This document shows positions 1 to 9,041 of a stretch of 27,273 bases of DNA, piece after piece. The DNA comes from Actinomycetes bacterium (GTDB taxonomy: Bacteria > Actinomycetota > Actinomycetes > Actinomycetales > Cellulomonadaceae): NCBI GenBank assembly GCA_023432565.1, contig JAEYUL010000052.1, forward strand, positions 1 through 27,273. The letters are read 5' to 3'. A program made the position numbers and the translations under genes. The notes under the pieces are model-generated. The model was given only the letters and a program-made list of their open reading frames with translations. It made no database searches and was not told where the DNA came from. The stretch's first letter is position 1. Each line of letters opens with the position of its first letter.

Positions 1-197
1 CCCACGCCCACGGGGTGGACGACAGGATCCCGATCTCAACCAACAACCCACCCCGCAACACGGGACAGGCCATATGGCATCGACTACTTGGCACACTGTT
101 GAGTTCTCAAGGAACAGACGCGCATCCCCCCAGGATCTCGCGATCCTGAGCAAGAGGCTTGTTTGTCGCCCCGTGCGCCTCGGCGCTTGGGGCCCAC
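1..197 (-). promoter_or_regulatory. rRNA operon leader (5' part of 16S precursor)
   Basis: Read on the minus strand, this segment contains TTGAGAACTCAA (99–110) inside a longer stretch resembling the conserved leader element found before 16S rRNA genes of mycobacteria and other actinobacteria (boxA/processing region). It lies downstream of two promoter-like sequences pointing left. An 8-bp inverted repeat (11–18 with 48–55) and a 7-bp stem hairpin (131–148) could fold in the precursor. No mature 16S sequence is reached, so the rRNA gene itself is inferred to begin left of position 1. Confidence 0.75.
131..148 (-). other. Hairpin in rRNA leader
   Basis: CAGGATC (131–137) and GATCCTG (142–148) form a perfect 7-bp stem with a 4-base loop, between the proximal rRNA promoter and the conserved leader element. 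It may be part of the leader fold; it lacks a T-run on either side, so it is not a convincing terminator. Confidence 0.5.
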
Positions 198-199
198 CT

Positions 200-228
200 A
201 CTGTACCCGATCCCCTGGCTGTTCGGAA
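200..228 (-). promoter_or_regulatory. Proximal rRNA promoter (P2)
   Basis: On the minus strand, TTCCGA (223–228) and TACAGT (200–205) are separated by exactly 17 bases. TACAGT is a good actinobacterial -10 (TAnnnT). The -35 matches the TTGACA consensus at only three positions. Transcription would start near position 193 and run through the rRNA leader. Confidence 0.5.
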
Positions 229-397
229 CCACTCTCTCGAGCGGCTCGTGCGCCAGGATCCTGGGCTCCCGACCTGGGCCGAGGCGCGCGGAGTGCCTGC
301 GATCTGGTCGGGGGTGGCCGCCTGCGGGACCGTCCACCACCTGGATCCTTGCGGATCCGGCTCGGTGTCCGTTCCTCCCTGCCGGGCGACATCGAGA

Positions 398-427
398 ACA
401 TTACGCAGCGCCGGCCACGAACGCCAA
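398..427 (-). promoter_or_regulatory. Distal rRNA promoter (P1)
   Basis: On the minus strand, TTGGCG (422–427) and TAATGT (398–403) lie 18 bases apart, with GCG immediately before the -10. The -10 context GCGTAATGTTCTC resembles rRNA promoters of related actinobacteria as I recall them. Together with the promoter at 200–228 this gives the tandem arrangement usual for rRNA operons. Confidence 0.55.
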
Positions 428-598
428 ATCGACGGCCCGTGACGCCGCTCACGCGTGTGCGCGTGCGGCCTGACCTGCAGCTGGAGTCGCGCGGGCGCGC
501 CCGGGCGCTCTCGGTCGGTCGTCAACCTGCCGGCCCCCGCAGCCGCCCGTCCCCCGCGCCTGTTCCCGGGCACGTGCGGGTCGTTCGCCAGCACGACG
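428..598. other. Intergenic, no gene seen
   Basis: Between the distal rRNA promoter and the tyrS terminator there is very GC-rich sequence with no reading frame showing recognisable protein content. Open frames here are short, arginine/proline/alanine-rich translations of GC-rich DNA. No further promoter was convincing. Confidence 0.5.
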
Positions 599-643
599 AC
601 GGCCGCGCCGCCGCCGGCGTGAGCAGGCGTGCGGCGCGGCCGT
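599..643 (-). terminator. tyrS terminator hairpin
   Basis: A perfect 13-bp inverted repeat (599–611 with 631–643, starting ACGGCCGCGCCGC) encloses a 19-base loop. It starts about 50 bases after the tyrS stop codon. It lacks a U-run, as is common for actinobacterial terminators. It separates tyrS from the rRNA promoters. Confidence 0.75.
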
Positions 644-695
644 GGGACGTGCGGCGCGGGTCGGGCGGCGGCCTCGGGCACCGGCACCCGGTCGG

Positions 696-1958
696 TCAGT
701 GCTGAGTGTCGACGACCGCGAGGGTGCGCTTGCCCCGACGCAGCACGGCCCACCGGCCGTGCAGCAGGTCGTCCGGCGTCAGGACGGCGTTCTCGTCGGG
801 AACGCGCACGTTGTTGATCGAGGCGCCACCCTCGGCGATCGCGCGGCGGGCCTCCGACTTGCTCTTGACGACCCCCGTCGCGGCGAGCAGGTCGACCACG
901 AGATCGCCGGCGGCTCCACGCGCGGTCGGCAGCTCGGCGACCGCCGCCCCGAGCGTCGCCTCGTCGAGGTCGCCGAGCGAGCCTCGCCCGAACAGCGCCT
1001 GGGACGCCGCCACGACGGCGTCGGCCGCGCGGGTCCCGTGCACCAGCGCGGTGACGTCGTACGCCAGCGCGCGCTGCGCCTCACGCGCAGCCGGACGCGA
1101 CGCGACCGCCTCCTGCATCTCGGTGATCTGCTCGCGGGAACGGAACGTGAAGACCTTGAGGTACCGGACCACGTCCGCGTCGTCCGAGTTGAGCCAGAAC
1201 TGGTAGAAGGCGTACGGCGTGGTCATCTGCGGGTCGAGCCAGACGGTGCCGGACTCGGTCTTGCCGAACTTCGTCCCGTCCGCCTTGGTGATCAGAGGCG
1301 TCGTGAGCGCGTGGACCGCGGCGCCCTCGACCTTGCGGATGAGCTCGACGCCGGACAGCAGGTTGCCCCACTGGTCCGAGCCGCCCGTCTGCAGCGTGAC
1401 GCCGTGACGACGGAACAGCTCGAGGTAGTCCATGCCCTGGAGCACCTGGTAGCTGAACTCGGTGAAGGAGATGCCCTGCTCGGACGCGAGGCGGCGCGCG
1501 ACGGTGTCCTTGGCGATCATCGTGCCGAGCCGGAAGTGCTGGCCGACGTCGCGCAGGAAGTCGATCGCGGACAACGGCGCGGTCCAGTCGAGGTTGTTGA
1601 CCAGGGTCGCGGCGTTCTCGCCGTCGAACCGCAGCAGCGGCGCGATCTGGCCGCGGATGCGCTCGACCCAGACCGCGACGACGTCGCGGGAGTTCAGCGT
1701 GCGCTCGCCCGTCATCTTCGGGTCACCGATGAGCCCGGTGGCGCCGCCGACGAGAGCGATCGGCCGGTGGCCGGCGTCCTGCAGCCGGCGAACCGTGAGG
1801 ATCTGCACGAGGTTGCCGATGTGCAGGCTCGGCGCGGTGGGGTCGAAGCCGCAGTACAAGGTCACCGGGCCCGCCGAGAGCGCCTCGCGCAGGGCGTCGA
1901 CGTCGGTCGTGCTGGCGATGAGCCCGCGCCAGGCGAGCTCGTCGAGGATGTGCGTCAC
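696..1958 (-). CDS. tyrS: Tyrosyl-tRNA synthetase
   Basis: A 420-residue class I aminoacyl-tRNA synthetase that charges tRNA-Tyr with tyrosine in the cytoplasm. The HIGH motif is HIGN (46–49), following YCGFDPTAPS. The tyrosine/tRNA pocket motif GGSDQWGN is at about 192–199. The KMSKS loop appears as KFGKT (230–234), the usual bacterial TyrRS form. The last ~70 residues are an S4-type RNA-binding domain. Length is normal for the bacterial family. The chosen start is a GTG with GGAG about 8 bases upstream. It is the last protein gene before the rRNA operon and follows mpg after 94 bases. The link of tyrS with the arg cluster and mpg also exists in mycobacteria. Confidence 0.97.
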   Translation of the reverse strand: MTHILDELAWRGLIASTTDVDALREALSAGPVTLYCGFDPTAPSLHIGNLVQILTVRRLQDAGHRPIALVGGATGLIGDPKMTGERTLNSRDVVAVWVERIRGQIAPLLRFDGENAATLVNNLDWTAPLSAIDFLRDVGQHFRLGTMIAKDTVARRLASEQGISFTEFSYQVLQGMDYLELFRRHGVTLQTGGSDQWGNLLSGVELIRKVEGAAVHALTTPLITKADGTKFGKTESGTVWLDPQMTTPYAFYQFWLNSDDADVVRYLKVFTFRSREQITEMQEAVASRPAAREAQRALAYDVTALVHGTRAADAVVAASQALFGRGSLGDLDEATLGAAVAELPTARGAAGDLVVDLLAATGVVKSKSEARRAIAEGGASINNVRVPDENAVLTPDDLLHGRWAVLRRGKRTLAVVDTQH

Positions 1959-2045
1959 GTTCGGTTCTCCGGTCGGTGGGCCGTGCGTGGCACGGCGTGA
2001 GGTCAGCGCAGGTCAGCGTCGAAGGTCGAGCCCGGCCGGCGTCGT

Positions 2046-2062
2046 CGCCCCGTCACGGGGCG
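2046..2062 (-). other. Short hairpin over the mpg stop codon
   Basis: CGCCCCGT and ACGGGGCG form a perfect 8-bp inverted repeat around a single central base. It overlaps the stop codon of the glycosylase gene (2053–2055). In RNA this would be a 6-bp stem with a 5-base loop. It could weaken read-through into tyrS, but it is too short to call a terminator. Confidence 0.3.
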
Positions 2063-2913
2063 TCTTCCGACGCCGGCGTCCGATACCCGTCGGACGGCGT
2101 CACGGCCCGGCGCGGCGAGCGGTACGCGGGCCGATAGGCCGAGACGGTGCGCTCCCCCGTGATCCAGTAGCGCCACGGGTGCCGGGCAGAGTCGCCACCG
2201 GCGCCCGACACGCCGACCCGCGGACCGCTCGCGTGCGTCCCGCGCACTGCGGCCTCGCGCCGGTGCACGACGACGCGGCCCCCCGCCTCGGTGACGTCCG
2301 CGCCGTTCCAGTCGCGGTCGACACCCAGGCACACCGCGAGCCGAGCCGGTCCGCGCGCGAGCTGCCGTGCGGAGTCGACGACCCCGACCGCCTCGCGCCT
2401 GCTCCAGGCGAGCTCGGCGCCCTCGACCACCTCGCCGGCCCGCAGCAGGACCGCCGCCGGGCGGCCCGTCGGCTCAGCCACCACGTTCACGCAGTGGTGC
2501 AGGCCGAGGTGGCGGTACACGTACAGACGGCCCGGCTCGGCGAACATCACGGCGTTGCGAGCGGTGCGGCCACGGTATGCGTGCGAGCCCGGGTCGTCGG
2601 CACCCGCGTACGCCTCGACCTCGGTCACCCTGATCGTCACGGTGCCCGCGGGCGTGCGCGTCGTGACGTAGGCACCCAGCAGGTCCTTGGCCACGGCGTG
2701 CACCTCACGCGCGTACCAGGTGCGCGCAGGGATCGCCGCGAACGCGTGGGCGTCCGGGACCTGCGGCGCCGTGGCGCTCGAGCCGCCAGCCGGGCCGGAC
2801 CCGTCCACCGACGAGCCTGCGGACGCACCGGGCGCGCGCAAGCCCGCCGAGACACCCGGCGCCGACGAGCCGGCGGGCTCGGGCGCGCGCGGGGCGTCGG
2901 CGAAGGGCGTCAC
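2053..2913 (-). CDS. 3-methyladenine DNA glycosylase, AAG/MPG family
   Basis: A base-excision repair enzyme that removes alkylated purines such as 3-methyladenine from DNA. The family core starts near residue 60. The catalytic glutamate is E100 in VEAYAG, aligning with human AAG E125; H111 in DPGSHAYRG aligns with H136. The MFAEPGRLYVY stretch that carries the base-flipping tyrosine is present at about 123–133. It is 286 residues long, with a first ~55 residues rich in alanine, glycine, serine and proline and probably disordered. The GTG start overlaps the stop codon of the preceding kinase gene by 4 bases and has AGGA about 8 bases upstream. A later GTG at residue 36 is possible but lacks a visible ribosome-binding site. 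Co-transcription with the kinase is likely. Confidence 0.93.
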   Translation of the reverse strand: MTPFADAPRAPEPAGSSAPGVSAGLRAPGASAGSSVDGSGPAGGSSATAPQVPDAHAFAAIPARTWYAREVHAVAKDLLGAYVTTRTPAGTVTIRVTEVEAYAGADDPGSHAYRGRTARNAVMFAEPGRLYVYRHLGLHHCVNVVAEPTGRPAAVLLRAGEVVEGAELAWSRREAVGVVDSARQLARGPARLAVCLGVDRDWNGADVTEAGGRVVVHRREAAVRGTHASGPRVGVSGAGGDSARHPWRYWITGERTVSAYRPAYRSPRRAVTPSDGYRTPASEDAP

Positions 2914-3497
2914 GAGGTCATCCTGCCAAACTCGTCGAGCCTGAGGTCGGCCCTCTCACGGGTGCGCTCGCGTGCGAAGTGCGCGCGCTCGTCGTCCATC
3001 CACCGCAGCCAGTGCTCGCGCGCCTGCTCGCCGTCACGCGCCAGACCGCGCTCGAGCCGCAGCGCCCTACCGGCCTCGACCCACACCCGCAGCACCGTGA
3101 CCGGGTCGCAGTCGCGGCGGGCGGCACCGCAGCCCTCGACCACGAGCAGCTCGGGCACGGGGACGTCGACCCAGTCCGCGAAGGCCTCGGCATGCCAGTC
3201 GTAGCGCTGGAAGCGTCCGGGCACCGCACGCCGCAGCGGCTCGAGCACCTGCGCCGCCAGGCGCGGCCACAGCGAGCCCTCGAGCCCTGACCAGCCCTCG
3301 TAGAGGTCGTCGAGGTGCACGACGCCCGCGACGACGCCGCACTGCGACGCCACCTCGAGCACCCGAGCGGCCGCGGTCGTCTTGCCCGAGCCGGCCGGGC
3401 CGTCGATGCACACGAGGCGCACCGGACCGAGCCGTGGGGACGCCGCGAGGGCGCGCTCGACGATCGTGAGCGCGCCCTCGTCGGGCCCCGTGGTCAT
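2910..3497 (-). CDS. P-loop kinase, uridine kinase-like
   Basis: A 195-residue P-loop NTPase. The Walker A motif is GPAGSGKTT (33–41). Next comes an HLDDLYEGW segment (about 61–69), where uridine kinases and related nucleoside kinases hold substrate residues, and then a hydrophobic strand ending in VEGCGA. The last third is rich in charged residues (RERTRERADLR), probably a helical lid. Actinobacterial proteins of this type are usually labelled uridine kinase-like; the true substrate is unknown and could be a nucleoside or another small alcohol. It begins 7 bases after argH and overlaps the glycosylase gene by 4 bases (GTGA), so it sits in the same transcript. No clear ribosome-binding site precedes the ATG. 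Confidence 0.85.
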   Translation of the reverse strand: MTTGPDEGALTIVERALAASPRLGPVRLVCIDGPAGSGKTTAAARVLEVASQCGVVAGVVHLDDLYEGWSGLEGSLWPRLAAQVLEPLRRAVPGRFQRYDWHAEAFADWVDVPVPELLVVEGCGAARRDCDPVTVLRVWVEAGRALRLERGLARDGEQAREHWLRWMDDERAHFARERTRERADLRLDEFGRMTS

Positions 3498-3504
3498 GAC
3501 TGCG

Positions 3505-4936
3505 TCAGGAGGCCCAGTCGCGCAGCTCGGCGGCGCGCGCCTGCGCGCGCGTGAGCTGCTCGGCGACGCGCACCGGTGCGGTACCGCCGTGCGCCGACCG
3601 CGACGCGAGCGAGCCCTCGACCGTGAGCACCTCGCGCACGGCAGGCGTCAGGTGCGGCGAGATCGCGGCGAGCTCGTGATCGGTCAGCTCCCACAGCTCG
3701 ATCGCCGGCTCGTGCGCCTCGCACGCGCGCACGCACTCACCCGCGACCTCGTGAGCGACCCGGAACGGCACACCCTCGCGCACGAGCCACTCGGCGATGT
3801 CGGTCGCGAGCGAGAAGCCCTGCGGCGCGAGCGAGGCGAGGCGGTCGGTGTCGAACGTGAGGGTGGCGACCATCCCCGCGAACGCCGGCAGCAGCACCGT
3901 GAGCTGGTCGACCTGGTCGAAGACCGGCTCCTTGTCCTCCTGCAGGTCGCGGTTGTACGCGAGAGGCAGGCCCTTGAGGGTCGTCAGCAGCCCCGTGAGG
4001 TCGCCGACGAGTCGACCGGCCTTGCCGCGCGCGAGCTCGGCGATGTCGGGGTTCTTCTTCTGCGGCATGATGCTCGACCCCGTCGAGAACGAGTCGTGCA
4101 GCCGGACGAAGCCGAACTCCTTGGTGGCCCACAGGATGATCTCCTCGGCGAGCCGCGACAGGTCCACCGCGAGCATCGCCGAGACGAACGCGAACTCCGC
4201 GACGACGTCGCGCGAGGCGGTGCCGTCGATCGAGTTCTCGACGGGGCCGTCGAACCCGAGCTCGGCCGCGACCGCAGCCGGGTCCAGCCCCAGCGACGAA
4301 CCCGCCAGGGCGCCCGACCCGTACGGCGAGGCCGCGGCGCGCTTGTCCCAGTCGACGTAGCGCTCGACGTCGCGCAGCAGCGGCCACGCGTGCGCGAGCA
4401 GGCTGTGCGCGAGCAGCACCGGCTGCGCGTGCTGCAGGTGGGTGCGCCCCGGCATGGATGCCTCACCCGCGGCGTGCGCCTGCGCGGTCAGGGCGTCGAC
4501 GACGTCCAGCACGAGGCCCGCGATCGTGCGCGCCTCGCGGCGCAGGTACATCCGCACGAGCGTGGCGATCTGGTCGTTGCGCGAGCGGCCCGCGCGCAGC
4601 TTGCCGCCGAGCTCGGCGCCGGCCCGCTCGATCAGCCCGCGCTCGAGCGCGGTGTGCACGTCCTCGTCGTCGGGCGAGGGACCGAAGGCACCGGACGCGA
4701 CGTCCGCCCGCAGCCGCTCGAGCGCCTCGACCATCGCGGTCACCTCGTCGTCCGACAGCAGACCGGCCCCGTGCAGCACGTGCGCGTGCGCCACCGAGCC
4801 CGAGATGTCCACGTCCGCCAGCCGCCAGTCGAACTGCGTCGAGCGCGACAGCTCGGCAAGCGCCGCGGCCGGGCCGGACGCGAACCGGCCGCCCCACAGG
4901 GCGAGCGGAGCGTCCGGCTCACCGGCCACCGGCGAC

Positions 4937-4944
<8 letters not shown>
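3505..4944 (-). CDS. argH: Argininosuccinate lyase
   Basis: The last enzyme of arginine biosynthesis: argininosuccinate is split into arginine and fumarate. The protein is 479 residues and belongs to the fumarase/aspartase superfamily. Signature GSSIMPQKKNP is at 289–299, on the flexible loop that carries the catalytic serine. SRNDQ (121–125) and the THLQHAQP segment (168–175) are the other conserved substrate-binding regions. Its ATG overlaps the end of argG by 8 bases, so translation is probably coupled. It is followed after 7 bases by the P-loop kinase. Nothing looks truncated or altered. Confidence 0.97.
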
Positions 4945-6175
<1,231 letters not shown>

Positions 6176-6225
6176 GGGATGTCACTTTCTGCGAGCTGGG
6201 TTCGGGTCGTGCAGGTCGGGTGACG

Positions 6226-6240
6226 CGCCCGAGGCGGGCG
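6226..6240 (-). other. Hairpin between argR and argG
   Basis: CGCCCG and CGGGCG form a perfect 6-bp stem with a 3-base loop directly after the argR stop codon. It could be an RNA-processing or weak attenuation element between the two halves of the arginine operon. No U-run follows. Confidence 0.35.
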
Positions 6241-6247
6241 CGGGAGA

Positions 6248-6799
6248 TCAGGAGGAGCCGGTCGCGAGGGCCAGGAACCGCGACGCCAGCGCGGCGCCGT
6301 CGGGCTCACGCGACACGACGAGGATCGTGTCGTCCCCCGCGATCGTGCCGAGGACGGCCGGGAGCACGGAGTGGTCGATCGCCGAGGCGAGGTACTGCGC
6401 CGCCCCGGGCGGTGTGCGCAGCACGACGAGGTTGCCGGACGACTCCGCGGTCAGCAGGAGCTCGGCGCACAGGCGCTCGAGCCGCGTCGCGAGGTGCTCG
6501 GCGTCGCCCGCGGGCGCGGTCGGCAGCGCGTGCACCGCACCCTCGGCGGGGACGGCGTACACGAGCGCGCCCGACGGCGCGCGGACCTTGACGGCACGCA
6601 GCTCGACGAGGTCGCGCGACAGGGTCGCCTGCGTGACCGTCACGCCCTCGTCGGCGAGCAGCTCGGCGAGCTGCTGCTGGGAGTGCACGGGCTCGCGCGC
6701 GAGCAGCGCGGCGACGAGGGACTGCCGCGCCGCCTTCGTCTGAGGAACGCTCGTGCGGGGCACGCCGCTCGTGGTGCTCGGCAGGGACATCGGCCTCAC
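6248..6799 (-). CDS. argR: Arginine repressor
   Basis: DNA-binding repressor of the arginine genes that uses arginine as co-repressor. It is 183 residues from the GTG, or 180 from the ATG at 6788–6790. The N-terminal winged helix-turn-helix spans about 20–80 and includes VTQATLSRDL (54–63), the recognition helix. The C-terminal domain forms the hexamer and binds arginine through GTIAGDDT (151–158). The GTG overlaps the argF stop by 4 bases, like the other junctions of this operon. However, the internal ATG has GGTGAGG about 3 bases upstream, so either start could be used. Its likely target is the argC start region (12295–12338), which would make the operon self-regulated. Confidence 0.95.
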   Translation of the reverse strand: MRPMSLPSTTSGVPRTSVPQTKAARQSLVAALLAREPVHSQQQLAELLADEGVTVTQATLSRDLVELRAVKVRAPSGALVYAVPAEGAVHALPTAPAGDAEHLATRLERLCAELLLTAESSGNLVVLRTPPGAAQYLASAIDHSVLPAVLGTIAGDDTILVVSREPDGAALASRFLALATGSS

Positions 6800-7728
6800 C
6801 GCGCCTCGAGCAGGAACGTCAGGAGCGCCTTCTGGGCGTGCAGCCGGAACTCGGCCTCGTCCCAGACGATCGACTGCGGCCCGTCGATCACCTCGGCGGT
6901 GATCTCCTTCCCGCGGTACGCGGGCAGGCAGTGCAGGACGTGGGCGTCCGGGGACGCGAGGGCGAGCGCGGCCTCGTCGACCCGGAACGGCACGAACGGC
7001 GTCTCACGCTCGGGTGCCTCGTCCTCCTGCCCCATCGAGACCCACGTGTCCGTCGCGACGACGTCCGCACCGGCGACCGCCTCGGCGAGCGAGGGCACGA
7101 CCGCGACCGAGCCGCCCGTGCTCGCCGCGATCCGCGTCGCGTCCGCGAGCACCGCGGGGTCCGGACGGAACCCCTCGGGCGCGCCCACGCGCACGTGCAT
7201 CCCCGCGGTCGCCCCGCCGAGCAGGTAGGAGTGCGCCATGTTGTTCGCGCCGTCGCCCACGTACGCCAGCGTGAGGCCCGCGAGGCCCGCGACGCCGCCG
7301 CGGTGCAGCGCGACCGTCGCCAGGTCCGCCAGCACCTGGCACGGGTGGAAGGAGTCCGTGAGCGCGTTGACGACCGGGACGCCGGCGACGGACGCCATCT
7401 CCTCGATCCGGGACTGGGCGTGCGTGCGCCACACGATCGCGGCGACCTGCCGGCCGAGCACGTGCGCCGTGTCGGCGATCGACTCGCGCGTGCCGATCTG
7501 GGCGAGCTTGCCGTCCACCACGAGCGGGAACCCGCCGAGCTCGGCGATCCCGGTGCTGAACGACACCTGCGTGCGCAGCGTCGGCTTGTCGAAGATGACT
7601 GCCACGGCGCGCGGTCCGGACAGCGGCCGGCGGATGTACCGGTCGTCGTGGAACGCGAGCGCGAGCTCGAGGACGTCCGCCTGCTCGTCGGGCGTGAGGT
7701 CGTCGTCGCGCAGGAAGTGACGAGTCAC
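6796..7728 (-). CDS. argF: Ornithine carbamoyltransferase
   Basis: Makes citrulline from ornithine and carbamoyl phosphate. From the GTG the protein has 310 residues, the normal length. The start is set by a 4-base GTGA overlap with argD and by GAGGTG about 6 bases upstream; it gives MTRHFLRDDDL, as in other actinobacterial ArgF. The ornithine-side motifs are intact: FHPCQ (127–131), DTWVSMGQE and HCLPAYRG. The carbamoyl-phosphate motif is unusual: KPTLRTQ (48–54) replaces the classical KxSTRTR, keeping the central arginine and following threonine. I recall similar wording in other Micrococcales, so it is probably a lineage variant and not a defect. Confidence 0.95.
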   Translation of the reverse strand: MTRHFLRDDDLTPDEQADVLELALAFHDDRYIRRPLSGPRAVAVIFDKPTLRTQVSFSTGIAELGGFPLVVDGKLAQIGTRESIADTAHVLGRQVAAIVWRTHAQSRIEEMASVAGVPVVNALTDSFHPCQVLADLATVALHRGGVAGLAGLTLAYVGDGANNMAHSYLLGGATAGMHVRVGAPEGFRPDPAVLADATRIAASTGGSVAVVPSLAEAVAGADVVATDTWVSMGQEDEAPERETPFVPFRVDEAALALASPDAHVLHCLPAYRGKEITAEVIDGPQSIVWDEAEFRLHAQKALLTFLLEAR

Positions 7729-9041
7729 GCGCCCACCTCGCTCGGGTCGAGCGCGGCCAGGAAGTCGACGAACGTGCCGAGCTGCTCGTGCGTGACGACG
7801 AACGGCGGCGCGAGCCGGATGGTCGACGGGTTGACGGGGTTGACGACGAACCCGGCCGCGAGCGCGCGCGAGGCGACCGCGGGAGCGACGGGCGCGCTCA
7901 GGGCGATGCCCACGAGCAGACCCTCGCCGCGCACGGACTGCACGAGCGGGTTGTCCAGCTCGGCGACGCGCTCGCGCAGCCGCGCGCCGACGTCCCGCAC
8001 GTGCGCCAGGAGGTCGTCGCGCTCGATGACGGTGATGGTGGCCAGGCCCGCCGCCGCCGCGACCGGGTTGCCGCCGAACGTCGTGCCGTGCTGGCCGCGG
8101 CCCAGCAGCGAGGCCGTGGTGTCGCCGAACGCGATGAGCGCACCCACCGGGAAGCCGCCGCCCAGCCCCTTGGCCACGGTGACGACGTCCGGCACGATCC
8201 CGCCGCCGATGTGCGGCAGCTGGTGGGCGAACCACTCCCCCGTGCGCCCCATGCCGGTCTGCACCTCGTCGAGCACCAGCAAGGTGCCGTGCCGTGCGGT
8301 CAGCTCGCGGGCCCGCGCGAGATACCCGGGAGGCAGCGGCAGCACCCCGGCCTCGCCCTGCAGCGGCTCGACGAAGAGTGCCGCGACGTCGCCCGGCTCG
8401 AGAGCGGCCTCGAGCGCGTCGACGTCGCCGAACGGCAGCCACTCGACGCCCGCGGGCAGCGGCTCGAACGGCTCGCGGTAGGCCGCCTTGTGGGTCAGCG
8501 CGAGCGCACCGACCGTCCGGCCGTGGAACGCGCCCTCGAGCGCGAGGAGCCGGGTGCGGCCGGTACGGCGCGCGAGCTTGAAGGCGCCCTCGTTCGCCTC
8601 CGTGCCGGAGTTCGTGAGGAACACGCGCGAGCCCTCGGGCGCCTGCGCGAGCGCGAGGAGCCGCTCCGCGAACGCGATCTGCGTCGGGCTCGCGAAGAAG
8701 TTGGAGACGTGCCCGAGCGTGCCGAGCTGCGCGCTGATCGCGGCGGTCAGCGTGGGGTGGGCGTGCCCGAGGCTGTTGACCGCGATCCCGCCGAGCAGGT
8801 CGAGGTAGCGGTTGCCGTCCGCGTCCCACACGTACGGGCCCTCGCCGCGGACCAGCACGCGCTGCGGAGGGCCGAACGTGTCCATGAGCGCGTGCGTGTA
8901 CCGCTCGGTCCACTGCGCGACCGAGCCCTCGGCCGCCTGGACGGGGATGCCGTCGACGGTCGAGGCCGCCCGGCGCAGCGCGCGGCGGGTCGGTGCGGCG
9001 GTGCCGGCGGACGCGGCCGGCGCGGTCGTCGGCTCGCTCAT
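7725..9041 (-). CDS. argD: Acetylornithine aminotransferase
   Basis: PLP enzyme that converts N-acetylglutamate semialdehyde to N-acetylornithine with glutamate as amino donor; enzymes of this group often also act on succinyl-diaminopimelate in lysine synthesis. It is a class III aminotransferase of 438 residues. NSGTEANE (144–151) binds the cofactor phosphate; LDEVQTGMGRTG (257–268) holds the PLP aspartate; the Schiff-base lysine is K291 in TVAKGLGGG. The ATG overlaps the argB stop by 4 bases (ATGA) and has a strong GGAGGT 6 bases upstream. The first ~40 residues are low in complexity and precede the conserved RYTHALMDTFG segment, a modest N-terminal extension. Confidence 0.96.
   Translation of the reverse strand: MSEPTTAPAASAGTAAPTRRALRRAASTVDGIPVQAAEGSVAQWTERYTHALMDTFGPPQRVLVRGEGPYVWDADGNRYLDLLGGIAVNSLGHAHPTLTAAISAQLGTLGHVSNFFASPTQIAFAERLLALAQAPEGSRVFLTNSGTEANEGAFKLARRTGRTRLLALEGAFHGRTVGALALTHKAAYREPFEPLPAGVEWLPFGDVDALEAALEPGDVAALFVEPLQGEAGVLPLPPGYLARARELTARHGTLLVLDEVQTGMGRTGEWFAHQLPHIGGGIVPDVVTVAKGLGGGFPVGALIAFGDTTASLLGRGQHGTTFGGNPVAAAAGLATITVIERDDLLAHVRDVGARLRERVAELDNPLVQSVRGEGLLVGIALSAPVAPAVASRALAAGFVVNPVNPSTIRLAPPFVVTHEQLGTFVDFLAALDPSEVGA

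Noticed and set aside
642..2000. Long plus-strand open frame across tyrS
   Set aside because: It is antisense to a complete TyrRS with all motifs, and its translation is arginine/valine-rich without any recognisable domain. Such frames are expected opposite genes in very GC-rich DNA.
7729..8913. Long upstream extension of the argF frame
   Set aside because: The extension is out of frame across argD and has an alanine/arginine-rich shadow composition. The GTG at 7726–7728 gives the standard ArgF N-terminus and the operon's usual 4-base overlap.
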